DNA of 6,527 bases, taken from contig CAKTOT010000111.1 of assembly GCA_934590135.1 (NCBI GenBank), forward strand, positions 1-6,527, written 5' to 3'. Shown here piece after piece: positions 1 through 6,418 of the stretch. The notes below the pieces were generated by a model. That model was not told the origin of the DNA, did no database searches, and saw nothing but the letters and a program-made list of their open reading frames with translations. Both the position numbers and the translations under genes were made by a program. Within the stretch, counting starts at the first letter, position 1. Each line of letters begins with the position of its first letter. Origin of the DNA: an uncultured Muribaculaceae bacterium (lineage in GTDB: Bacteria; Bacteroidota; Bacteroidia; Bacteroidales; Muribaculaceae).

Positions 1-144
1 CATGGCATGTTTCGAGGTTGGGTAATCGATTATAAGTCGGAAGATTGCATGGCATTTCTATCCATCGGCAAATATACACATTATTTTTTGGAAAAAACAA
101 GAGATCCACAAATAAACTCAAATAGGAACGGCTCGTCGTCATAG
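1..144 (+). CDS. Possible C-terminal end of an upstream gene (partial, unrecognised)
   Basis: Frame +1 is open from the left edge for 47 codons and ends in TAG at 142-144, while the other two + frames close within about 35 bases. The translated end includes FRGWVIDYKSEDCMAFLSIG and finishes in a polar NSNRNGSSS tail. I recognise no family. An end here would leave a sensible gap before the promoter of the next operon. Against it, the stretch is AT-richer than the neighbouring genes, only about 38% of its codons end in G or C, and 47 open codons can arise by chance. It could simply be intergenic DNA or, less likely, hold the start of a leftward gene. Confidence 0.27.
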   Translation, partial: HGMFRGWVIDYKSEDCMAFLSIGKYTHYFLEKTRDPQINSNRNGSSS

Positions 145-161
145 AATTATAGAGGCGTCAG

Positions 162-196
162 GGCGGTGAGGTTTGGAAAAAAGTTTGTACCTTTGC
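162..196 (+). promoter_or_regulatory. Bacteroidota-type promoter of the ATP-grasp/CDP-alcohol/HAD cluster
   Basis: TACCTTTG at 188-195 matches the Bacteroidota -7 consensus TAnnTTTG and is followed by C. Directly upstream are an A6 tract and TTTG (177-187). At the expected -33 distance (19-base gap) the sequence is GGTG (165-168), not the usual TTTG. Transcription should start a few bases past 195, giving a leader of about 25 bases that is A-rich and lacks a Shine-Dalgarno sequence, as is normal in this phylum. The upstream GTG at 166 lies within the promoter and before the start of any such transcript, so ATG 226 is the better start. The element closely resembles the one ahead of pheT (6384-6418). 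Confidence 0.72.
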
Positions 197-225
197 TGTG
201 CCTAAACACAAATAGAACACAGACA

Positions 226-1098
226 ATGGCAGAAATTAAGATTGCGGGCGTGATGCGTGCCGGAGCGTATTCGCCCAACCATATAGGCAACGATGCAGCA
301 ATATTCAACATCGCCGCCGACCAGTTGCGCAAACGCGGCTGCGAAGTCACCATATTTTCAGAGGAACAATTGGCCTCCGGGGCCACGGATGACTACCACA
401 TCATATTGAATATGTGCCGCGAACGTCGCTCTATCGACCTACTGCAGAAACGCGAAGACGCCGGCGACCTGGTCATCAACAGCGGCTACGGCATCGAGAA
501 CTGCACGCGCGAACGAATGACCCGTATACTTATCGGCAACGGAATACCTTATCCCGAGTCGCTGATGGTCAATACCGATGAGAGCGTCATCGATGCCCTC
601 GAAAAAGCCGGTATCGAGCAATGCTGGATAAAGCGCGGCGACTTTCACGCCATGCACAAAGAGGATGTATCATTTGTACGACACCCACAAGAAGCTCAGG
701 AGGTATTGCAAGAATACTTCCTGCGCGGCATCAAACGTGCAGTCATCAACCGCCACCTCGAAGGCGACCTGCTCAAGTTCTACGGCGTAGCCGGCACGGA
801 CTTCTTCTATTGGTTCTACCCCTTCGAAGCCGGACACAGCAAATACGGATACGAAGCCATCAACGGTGCCGCACGCGGCCTGAGTTTCGATGAAGCACAT
901 TTGCGCGACATCTGTACGCGTGCCGCCAAGGAATTGGATGTTCGGATCTACGGCGGCGATTGTATTGTTGACGAGGACGGCACCATACGCATCATCGACT
1001 TCAATGATTGGCCTTCGTTTGCGCCCTGTCGCGATGATGCCGGGCCATATATCGCCAAATGCGTGATGCAGGCCATCAAGGAACACCGCGCACACTGA
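226..1098 (+). CDS. ATP-grasp family ligase-like protein, substrate unknown
   Basis: A 290-residue soluble protein with no signal peptide or membrane segment, with the layout of ATP-grasp carboxylate ligases. Residues 1-110 form a pre-ATP-grasp domain ending in the typical GNGIPYPESLMV stretch (104-115). WIKRGD (134-139) supplies the probable ATP-binding lysine K136. NRHLEGDLLKFYGV (175-188) resembles the second nucleotide-binding segment. GGDCIVDEDGTIRIIDFNDW (243-262) supplies acidic and Asn metal ligands, with D258 and N260 in place of the common E-x-N. Members of the superfamily activate a carboxylate as an acyl phosphate and join it to an amine, hydroxyl or thiol. The start at 226 is chosen because the longer GTG frame from 166 begins inside the promoter; it follows an A-rich leader. 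It is first in an apparent operon with a CDP-alcohol phosphatidyltransferase and a HAD protein, suggesting tailoring of a lipid headgroup or phosphodiester product (inference). Fold assignment is fairly secure, substrate unknown. Confidence 0.85.
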   Translation: MAEIKIAGVMRAGAYSPNHIGNDAAIFNIAADQLRKRGCEVTIFSEEQLASGATDDYHIILNMCRERRSIDLLQKREDAGDLVINSGYGIENCTRERMTRILIGNGIPYPESLMVNTDESVIDALEKAGIEQCWIKRGDFHAMHKEDVSFVRHPQEAQEVLQEYFLRGIKRAVINRHLEGDLLKFYGVAGTDFFYWFYPFEAGHSKYGYEAINGAARGLSFDEAHLRDICTRAAKELDVRIYGGDCIVDEDGTIRIIDFNDWPSFAPCRDDAGPYIAKCVMQAIKEHRAH

Positions 1099-1112
1099 GC
1101 ACGCTCCCATGC

Positions 1113-1142
1113 TTGGCGGAACGACGGACGTCGTGACGCCAA
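1113..1142 (+). promoter_or_regulatory. Intergenic hairpin with tandem G-A mismatch
   Basis: A symmetrical hairpin can form in the 88-base gap between the ATP-grasp and CDP-alcohol genes: TTGGCG (1113-1118) pairs with CGCCAA (1137-1142), and ACGAC (1121-1125) with GTCGT (1130-1134), around a GGAC loop. The two stems are separated by opposed GA/GA steps, which can form sheared G-A pairs in RNA. No T-run follows, so it is unlikely to be a full intrinsic terminator; attenuation, partial termination or an mRNA processing or stability element are possible. I see no TAnnTTTG box in the gap, so the downstream genes probably depend on read-through from the promoter at 162-196. Confidence 0.42.
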
Positions 1143-1186
1143 CGTTTGTCACATCTTAATTCAGCAACACAACCAAAGCAAGACAA

Positions 1187-2128
1187 ATGACCGATAACTC
1201 AGCATACCGCGCCACGCTCAAAAGCGCGGACACAGAGGAACATATAGACCTGGCATTTTATCGCCCCATAGGCTACGCCTGGGCATGCCTGGCCAGACGC
1301 CTCGGCATCACCCCCAATGCCATCACCATCGCATCCATATTCCTGGGCATAGGTGCCGGCGTGGCTTTCTATTTCAACGACATGGTCATCAATGTCATAG
1401 GAATGCTGCTGCTCATCTGGGCCAACTCCTTTGACAGTGCCGACGGACAGTTGGCACGTATGACGCACAATTACAGCCGCATAGGGCGCATCCTTGATGG
1501 CATGGCCGGCGATGTATGGTTTGCCACGATATACGTTGCCATCTGCCTGCGCGAGGTGGTAACTTCCGACTTCTTTATGCAGCACAACTGGGTGATTTGG
1601 GTGGTAGCCGTAGTCACCGGACTATGCCACGCCAAACAGGCCGCTATGGCGGACTACTACCGCCAGTTCCATCTATACTTCCTCAAGGGCGAAGATGGCA
1701 GCGAGCTGGAACGAGCCTCGCACCTGCGCGAACGCCTGGCCGCCCTATCCTGGGGTCGCAATTTCTGGAGCAAACTCGTGCTGACTTTCTACACCCGATA
1801 CACCGAGAACCAAGAGGCTTGGACCCCGGCAATGCAGCGCCTGCGTGCCGCTCTGGCGGACAAATGGGGCGGCAAAATACCGCAGTCTTTCCGCGATGAC
1901 TTCCGCGCATTGTCGCTGCCGCTGATGAAGTACACCAATATCCTATCCTTCAATTGGCGCACCATCGTACTCTTTGCCTCGCTCTTTGCCCAAATGCCGT
2001 GGCTGTACTTCGCCTTCGAGCTGGTAGTACTCAACGCCCTACTCATATATATGATGTGCCGACACGAGTCATTGTGCCGCCGTCTCACCGCCGACCTCGC
2101 CGCCGGCAAATACGATGACGCACAATGA
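1187..2128 (+). CDS. CDP-alcohol phosphatidyltransferase family membrane protein
   Basis: A 313-residue integral membrane enzyme of the family that transfers a phospho-alcohol from a CDP-linked donor to an acceptor alcohol, as in phosphatidylglycerol-phosphate, phosphatidylinositol or aminoalcohol phospholipid synthesis. The N-terminus has GITPNAIT (40-47), then hydrophobic helices at about 47-62 and 67-81. The family signature follows: D83, D86-G87, A90-R91, G100 and D104. The canonical pattern D-x2-D-G-x2-A-R-x8-G-x3-D-x3-D would put the last Asp at 108, but the sequence reads DGMAGD, so the Asp is at 109. Further hydrophobic segments lie at about 110-121, 135-147 and 258-290. Residues 165-250 form a long polar, helix-rich insertion beginning near HAKQAAMADYYRQFHLYF. 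ATG 1187 follows an A-rich leader. The stop overlaps the next start by four bases (ATGA), suggesting translational coupling to the HAD gene. Family is clear; donor and acceptor cannot be inferred. Confidence 0.93.
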   Translation: MTDNSAYRATLKSADTEEHIDLAFYRPIGYAWACLARRLGITPNAITIASIFLGIGAGVAFYFNDMVINVIGMLLLIWANSFDSADGQLARMTHNYSRIGRILDGMAGDVWFATIYVAICLREVVTSDFFMQHNWVIWVVAVVTGLCHAKQAAMADYYRQFHLYFLKGEDGSELERASHLRERLAALSWGRNFWSKLVLTFYTRYTENQEAWTPAMQRLRAALADKWGGKIPQSFRDDFRALSLPLMKYTNILSFNWRTIVLFASLFAQMPWLYFAFELVVLNALLIYMMCRHESLCRRLTADLAAGKYDDAQ

Positions 2129-2946
2129 GCAACACACTGCTGACGGGCATTCGCGGTGTCATCTTTGACTACGGAGGCACCCTTGACACTCGCGGCGACC
2201 ATTGGAGCCATATCCTGCGCCAAGGCTGGGAATACAGCGGCGTCAAGGCCGACATAGAGCAATTCCGCCGGGCATACGTCTACGCCGAACGAGCATTGGC
2301 GGCGCACCGTATCATCACGCCCGAGGACGATTTTCTGACTCTGCTGCGCAAGAAGGTTCTTATCGAACTAAGTTGTTACGCCGGACTGCTGCCCGAAGAC
2401 CCCAAGGACGCAGGCGTATACCAACGCGCACTCGAAGCGGCCGATGACACGCTCAAAGATACAGCCGAACGCATAGCCGAATATTGCAACGACTATGCAC
2501 GTGCCTGTATTGACGAGGCCCGCCCCATACTCGAAGCATTAGCAGCACAATTTCCCATGGTATTGGTTAGCAACTTCTACGGCAATGTGGACGCCGTCCT
2601 GCGCGGTATGGATATCCGACAATATTTTGCCGGCATCATCGAAAGCGCCGTTGTGGGCATACGCAAGCCCGATGCACGCATATATGCCTTAGGTGTAATG
2701 GCGCTGCCCGTGTCCGAGCAGGCTCGTGCTGCGGGCGACACCTGCGACATCTTCGGCCACGGAAGCGGGGCATGGCTACGCCCCGAAAGTGTCCTTGTGG
2801 TAGGCGATTCGCTCTCCAAGGACATATACCCGGCACGTTCGATAGGCTGCCGCACGGCATGGATCAAAGGCCGCGGTTGGACCACGGCCGAAGACTCGGC
2901 CTCGGATCCGGCGTTCATTCCGTCGCTGGCCGCTCTGATGCCGTAG
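2125..2946 (+). CDS. HAD-superfamily hydrolase-like protein with Gly at the acid/base position
   Basis: A 273-residue cytosolic protein with all four HAD motifs in order. Motif I is FDYGGTLD, with nucleophile D15 and T19. Motif II is LVSN (S149). Motif III is RKPDARIY (K181). Motif IV is VLVVGDSLSKDIYPA, with D228 and D233 as Mg2+ ligands. A helical cap lies between motifs I and II (about residues 25-135), as in subclass C1 enzymes. Residue 17 is Gly where phosphatases usually have the general acid/base Asp, so efficient phosphomonoesterase activity is not assured; GG-type motif I occurs in some HAD branches. Residues about 195-220 between motifs III and IV, with DTCDIFGHGSGAWLRPES, look like an extra loop. 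The start overlaps the stop of the CDP-alcohol phosphatidyltransferase, so the two products probably act together, for example the HAD protein clearing a phosphate from the transferase's product or substrate (inference). Confidence 0.92.
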   Translation: MSNTLLTGIRGVIFDYGGTLDTRGDHWSHILRQGWEYSGVKADIEQFRRAYVYAERALAAHRIITPEDDFLTLLRKKVLIELSCYAGLLPEDPKDAGVYQRALEAADDTLKDTAERIAEYCNDYARACIDEARPILEALAAQFPMVLVSNFYGNVDAVLRGMDIRQYFAGIIESAVVGIRKPDARIYALGVMALPVSEQARAAGDTCDIFGHGSGAWLRPESVLVVGDSLSKDIYPARSIGCRTAWIKGRGWTTAEDSASDPAFIPSLAALMP

Positions 2947-2988
2947 CGAAGATACTCCTCGCTATCCGAGCGACCCATACGCGCACAC

Positions 2989-3037
2989 AATAACTAAGAG
3001 CCGCGGCTGTCAACGACAGCCGCGGCTCTTAGTTATT
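2989..3037. terminator. Bidirectional intrinsic terminator, perfect 23-bp stem
   Basis: Positions 2989-3011 are a perfect inverted complement of 3015-3037 with a three-base AAC loop. The outer part of each arm is A/T-rich and the core is G/C-rich. On the + strand the stem ends in TTAGTTATTTATT and on the - strand in CTTAGTTATT, so T-rich tails serve both directions. It lies between the convergent HAD gene (stop at 2946) and yebC (stop at 3061), the position expected for a shared terminator. Each arm also contains the 10-base palindrome AGCCGCGGCT (2999-3008 and 3018-3027). Confidence 0.87.
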
Positions 3038-3060
3038 TATTACAACTATGCAGGAGGATA

Positions 3061-3798
3061 TTATTCCTCGTCTTCATCGTCAAGCTCGCGCATATTGTGG
3101 AATACATTCTGCACGTCTTCGTCTTCTTCGAGCTTCTCGAGGAGTTTTTCAATCTTCTCACGCTGCTCGGGCGTAACGTCCTTGACGTCGTTGGGGATGC
3201 GTTCAAACTCGGTGGAAATAATCTCGTAGCCGTTGTCCTCGAGGTATTTCTGTACATTGGAGGATTCCTCGAAAGCTGCATAGAGGATTATGTTGCCTTC
3301 ATCGTCGTGTTCCAGCTCGTCTACGCCGTAGTCGATAAGTTCCAATTCAAGGTCTTCAAGCGACACGCCCTCCTTGGGAACTACCTTGAACACGGCCTTG
3401 TGGTCAAACAGGAATGTGAGCGAACCTTGCGTACCCAGGCTGCCGCCGTGTTTGGTGAAATAGGAGCGGACATTGGCCACGGTACGTGTATTGTTGTCCG
3501 TAGCGGCTTCGACAAAGATGGCGATGCCGTAGGGGCCGTAGCCTTCGTACGAGATTTCCTTGTAATCGCCGGCATCCTTATCGGTGGCCTTCTTGATGGC
3601 ACGTTCTACGGTGTCTTTGGGCATATTTGCGGCCTTGGCATTCTGCATCAGCTGACGTAGACGCGGATTGGTGTCCGGATCGGGACCGCCGGCCTTGGCG
3701 GCTATAGTGATTTCTTTACCGATACGAGTAAAGGTGCGGGACATATTGCCCCAACGTTTCAGTTTGCGGGCTTTGCGGTATTCAAAAGCTCTTCCCAT
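3061..3798 (-). CDS. yebC: YebC/PmpR (TACO1) family translation factor
   Basis: A 245-residue full-length protein of the YebC/TACO1 family. It was long annotated as a transcriptional regulator, while more recent work on the family supports a ribosome-associated role in relieving stalls such as those at proline-rich motifs. Conserved blocks are visible: a basic N-terminus with the Bacteroidota form MGRAFEYRKARKLKRWG, GGPDPDTNPRLR (37-48), NMPKDTVERAIKKA (58-71), YEGYGPYGIAIFVEAATDNN (84-103), then TRTVANVR and GGSLGTQGSLTFLFD (118-132). The C-terminal quarter is strongly acidic and ends RELDDEDEE. The ATG follows an A-rich leader without a Shine-Dalgarno sequence. The gene starts 55 bases after the pheT stop, with no terminator or TAnnTTTG promoter between them, so it is probably the second gene of a pheT-yebC transcript ending at the inverted repeat 2989-3037. 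Identity is secure; molecular role here is by family. Confidence 0.96.
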   Translation of the reverse strand: MGRAFEYRKARKLKRWGNMSRTFTRIGKEITIAAKAGGPDPDTNPRLRQLMQNAKAANMPKDTVERAIKKATDKDAGDYKEISYEGYGPYGIAIFVEAATDNNTRTVANVRSYFTKHGGSLGTQGSLTFLFDHKAVFKVVPKEGVSLEDLELELIDYGVDELEHDDEGNIILYAAFEESSNVQKYLEDNGYEIISTEFERIPNDVKDVTPEQREKIEKLLEKLEEDEDVQNVFHNMRELDDEDEE

Positions 3799-3853
3799 GG
3801 GTGTGCTGTTTTAGTTATATCGTTGTTGTTATGTTGATTGTCAATTCGGTTGT

Positions 3854-6352
3854 TTATCGTAACTCGGCGCCGAGACGATTGCGCAGGTTGGCGATAATGC
3901 GATTCATTACATTGTCAATGTACTTGTCTTGCAGTGTCTTTTCGTCATCGCGCAGGGTGATGGTGATGGCGTATGACTTCTTACCTTCCGGCAATTTGTC
4001 GCCTTCGTATACATCGAAGAGTGTCACATCACGCAGTATTTTCTTTTCGCTGTCTTTCACCACTTTTTCGATGTCAGCCATAGTGACGGACGTATCAATA
4101 AGCAATGCCAGGTCACGTTTGACGGCCTGAGTCTTTGGTAGGTCGTAATACGTAATTGCGAGCTTCTGTGCGGCATTTGTCAGTACGTCCCAATCCAGTT
4201 CGGCAAAGAATACCGGAACTTTAAGGTCGCATTTGGCACTTGCAGCGCGGCTGACGATACCGAGCGTACCAAGTGCCTTGCCTTTGCGCGTACTTACGGT
4301 CATTGCGGCGGCGAAGAGTTTGGTCGGTTCGGTCACGGCGTATACGATGTCGTGTGCGATGTCAAATCCGAGGTGGCGCAGGACATTGTCTACGTGTGCA
4401 CGCAGGTCATAGAACGAGGCCTCAAGCGCCGGAGCCTGCCACGATGCAACGCGGCTGTCGCCGGTAAGCCACAGGGCCAAGCGAGCGCCCTGACTGAAGG
4501 GGCGCAATGGTGCCTCGGCGGTGCTTTCGCGACTGCCGTCAAAGAAGTACACATTGCCAAATTCGTACATTGCCAAGTCTTTGGACTTGCGATTGACGTT
4601 GTGTGCAATGCTTTCGAGGCCGCCATAAAGCAGGGTTCGGCGCATAACGGCCAAATCTTGACTCAGGGGGTTGAGCAGACGCACACAGCGTTCGGACTCA
4701 TCGTCCTGATAGTACGATACGGCCGTAAGCGAATTGTTGAGAATTTCACGGAAACCGGCGCCGCTCAATTGATTGGCAACGATGCGCTGCATGTCGGCAG
4801 CAGCATCGGTGGTGCTTTTATAGGACAACGATGAGCGCACTTGCAGCGGCATCTCTATCTTGTTGTATCCATATATGCGGAGAATATCCTCAACTACATC
4901 GCACGGGCGTGTAACATCTACGCGGTAGGTGGGCACGGCCAACAGACGTGATGTCGGGTCGGAGGCATCGCCATGACGCTCGAGTGTCTCGACTTCGAGG
5001 GCCTCGAGTATGGCATCTACAGCGGCCGAGGGCACTTTTTGGCCTACGAGGCTATCCATATATGCTGTTTCGAGGAGCACGCGCGGACGATGCACCTTCT
5101 CGGGATATACATCCTGAATTTCGCCGACGATAGTACCTCCGGCGAGGGCTTTGACCATCAGCGCAGCCACTTTGAGTATATATATGCAACCATTGGCGTC
5201 AAGTCCGCGCTCGTAGCGGAAGGATGCATCGGTGCTCAAGCCGTGACGACGAGCCGTACGGCGAACGCTGGTGGCATTGAAACATGCACTTTCGAGAAAT
5301 ACCGAAGTTGTCTGCTCGGTGACACCGCTGTCAAGACCGCCGAATACGCCGGCGATACACATCGGGCGCAGATTGCCGTCGCAAATCATCAGGTCGGCAG
5401 CATCCAAGGTGCGTTCCACACCATCCAGAGTCGTAAATTTTGTCCCCTGTTCGCAGGTACGAACGACTATGGCATCGCCGCCGATATGTGCGCGGTCGAA
5501 GCAGTGCAGCGGTTGACCCAGTCCGTGGAGTATATAATTGGTGATATCCACGACATTGTTGATGGGGTGCAGGCCGATAAGGCGGAGACGCTTCTGTAAC
5601 CACTCGGGGCTGGGAGCCACCTTGACGCCTTCGATGGTAACGCCGCAATAGCGCGGACATGCCTGCGGTGAATCTACGCGGACGCACACGCCCTTGGCCG
5701 CCGAGTCGTCTATGGCAAAATCGTCCACCGACGGACGACGGGCACGCACGGGAGCAAAGCCTTCGGCATTGGCCGTCAAGTATGCAGCCAAGTCGCGAGC
5801 CACACCATAATGCGAGGCTGCATCTATACGGTTGGGCGTAATATCCACCTCTACGACTGCCTCGTCCTGTACGCCGTAATACTCGGCGGCGGGAGTGCCG
5901 GGTGTGGGAAGATTATCGCCTGTAATGACGATAATGCCATCATGCGATGTGCCGATGCCTATCTCGTCTTCGGCGCAAATCATACCCATGGATTCGACAC
6001 CGCGAATCTTGGATTTCTTTATGACAAACTCCTTGTCGCCGTCGTACAGTACCGTGCCCACGGTAGCAACTACGACGGTCTGTCCGGCTGCGACATTGGG
6101 CGCGCCGCAGACTATTTGTTCGGGGGTTTCGCCGCCAAGGTCGACGGTGGTAATGTGCAAGTGGTCGCTATTGGGGTGCTCGACGCATGTCAGCACCTTG
6201 CCTATGACGATACCACGAAGGCCGCCGCGTATAGTCTCCACTGTATGAATGCCTTCACATTCAAGACCTATAGAGGTCAGCGCTGCCGCCAATTGTTCGG
6301 CCGATAAGTCAAAATCGACATAATCTTTCAGCCAAGAGTACGATATATTCAT
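3854..6352 (-). CDS. pheT: Phenylalanine-tRNA ligase beta subunit
   Basis: An 832-residue beta subunit of the alpha2-beta2 phenylalanyl-tRNA synthetase, which charges tRNA-Phe in the cytoplasm; the alpha subunit carries the active site and is not in this window. Domains in order: the N-terminal MNISYSWLKDYV segment; an EMAP-like tRNA-binding OB domain (about 40-150) with HPNSDHLHI and IVCGAPNV; the B3/B4 domain (about 215-395) with INNVVDITNYILHGLGQPLH and RRHGLSTDASFRYERG; B5 (about 405-490) with VPTYRVDVTRPCDVVEDILR; the catalytic-like core (about 515-730) with MRRTLLYGGLE and MYEFGNVYF; and a C-terminal ferredoxin-fold anticodon-binding domain (about 737-832) with VKRDLALLID. Length fits the family, with no frameshift or missing domain. 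The start is supported by the conserved N-terminus and by a promoter 32 bases upstream. It leads a probable operon with yebC. No leader peptide or tRNA-dependent attenuator was recognised. Confidence 0.98.
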   Translation of the reverse strand: MNISYSWLKDYVDFDLSAEQLAAALTSIGLECEGIHTVETIRGGLRGIVIGKVLTCVEHPNSDHLHITTVDLGGETPEQIVCGAPNVAAGQTVVVATVGTVLYDGDKEFVIKKSKIRGVESMGMICAEDEIGIGTSHDGIIVITGDNLPTPGTPAAEYYGVQDEAVVEVDITPNRIDAASHYGVARDLAAYLTANAEGFAPVRARRPSVDDFAIDDSAAKGVCVRVDSPQACPRYCGVTIEGVKVAPSPEWLQKRLRLIGLHPINNVVDITNYILHGLGQPLHCFDRAHIGGDAIVVRTCEQGTKFTTLDGVERTLDAADLMICDGNLRPMCIAGVFGGLDSGVTEQTTSVFLESACFNATSVRRTARRHGLSTDASFRYERGLDANGCIYILKVAALMVKALAGGTIVGEIQDVYPEKVHRPRVLLETAYMDSLVGQKVPSAAVDAILEALEVETLERHGDASDPTSRLLAVPTYRVDVTRPCDVVEDILRIYGYNKIEMPLQVRSSLSYKSTTDAAADMQRIVANQLSGAGFREILNNSLTAVSYYQDDESERCVRLLNPLSQDLAVMRRTLLYGGLESIAHNVNRKSKDLAMYEFGNVYFFDGSRESTAEAPLRPFSQGARLALWLTGDSRVASWQAPALEASFYDLRAHVDNVLRHLGFDIAHDIVYAVTEPTKLFAAAMTVSTRKGKALGTLGIVSRAASAKCDLKVPVFFAELDWDVLTNAAQKLAITYYDLPKTQAVKRDLALLIDTSVTMADIEKVVKDSEKKILRDVTLFDVYEGDKLPEGKKSYAITITLRDDEKTLQDKYIDNVMNRIIANLRNRLGAELR

Positions 6353-6383
6353 GGGTGTAAATATGTTTGCGTTCTTATGACTT

Positions 6384-6418
6384 GCAAAGTTACAAACTTT
6401 TTTTCAATTAGCACCTCC
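6384..6418 (-). promoter_or_regulatory. Bacteroidota-type promoter of pheT-yebC
   Basis: On the - strand, TAACTTTG (6392-6385) is an exact match to the Bacteroidota -7 consensus TAnnTTTG and is followed by CA. As in the promoter at 162-196, it is preceded by an A-tract (here A7) and GTTTG, with GGTG (6415-6412) at the -33 distance instead of TTTG. The expected transcription start lies a few bases past 6385, giving a leader of roughly 25 bases before the pheT ATG, A/T-rich and without a Shine-Dalgarno sequence. Position, spacing and the repeated architecture support the call; there is no expression evidence. Confidence 0.75.

Noticed and set aside
87..182. 11-base repeat TTTGGAAAAAA at 87-97 and 172-182, and CATGGCAT at 1-8 and 48-55
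   Set aside because: They are short, partly low-complexity and not arranged as an array or symmetric operator; chance is a sufficient explanation.
166..225. GTG start giving a 310-residue form of the ATP-grasp protein
   Set aside because: It begins within the promoter, ahead of the TACCTTTG box at 188-195 and of the expected transcription start; the extra 20 residues (MRFGKKFVPLLCLNTNRTQT) do not look like part of the domain, and ATG 226 has a normal A-rich leader.
670..1152. 160-codon - strand open frame opposite the ATP-grasp gene
   Set aside because: It overlaps conserved ATP-grasp motifs on the other strand and has no family signature or promoter of its own.
1099..1186. A separate promoter for the CDP-alcohol phosphatidyltransferase
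   Set aside because: A TTTG occurs at 1144-1147 but no TAnnTTTG box lies at a suitable distance downstream.
3097..3660. 187-codon + strand open frame opposite yebC
   Set aside because: It is an antisense shadow of a well-conserved YebC gene; the peptide shows no family features.
4352..5599. Several + strand open frames of 160-208 codons opposite pheT
   Set aside because: The - strand encodes an intact PheT with all expected domains; the opposite frames reflect its codon composition and have no recognisable motifs.
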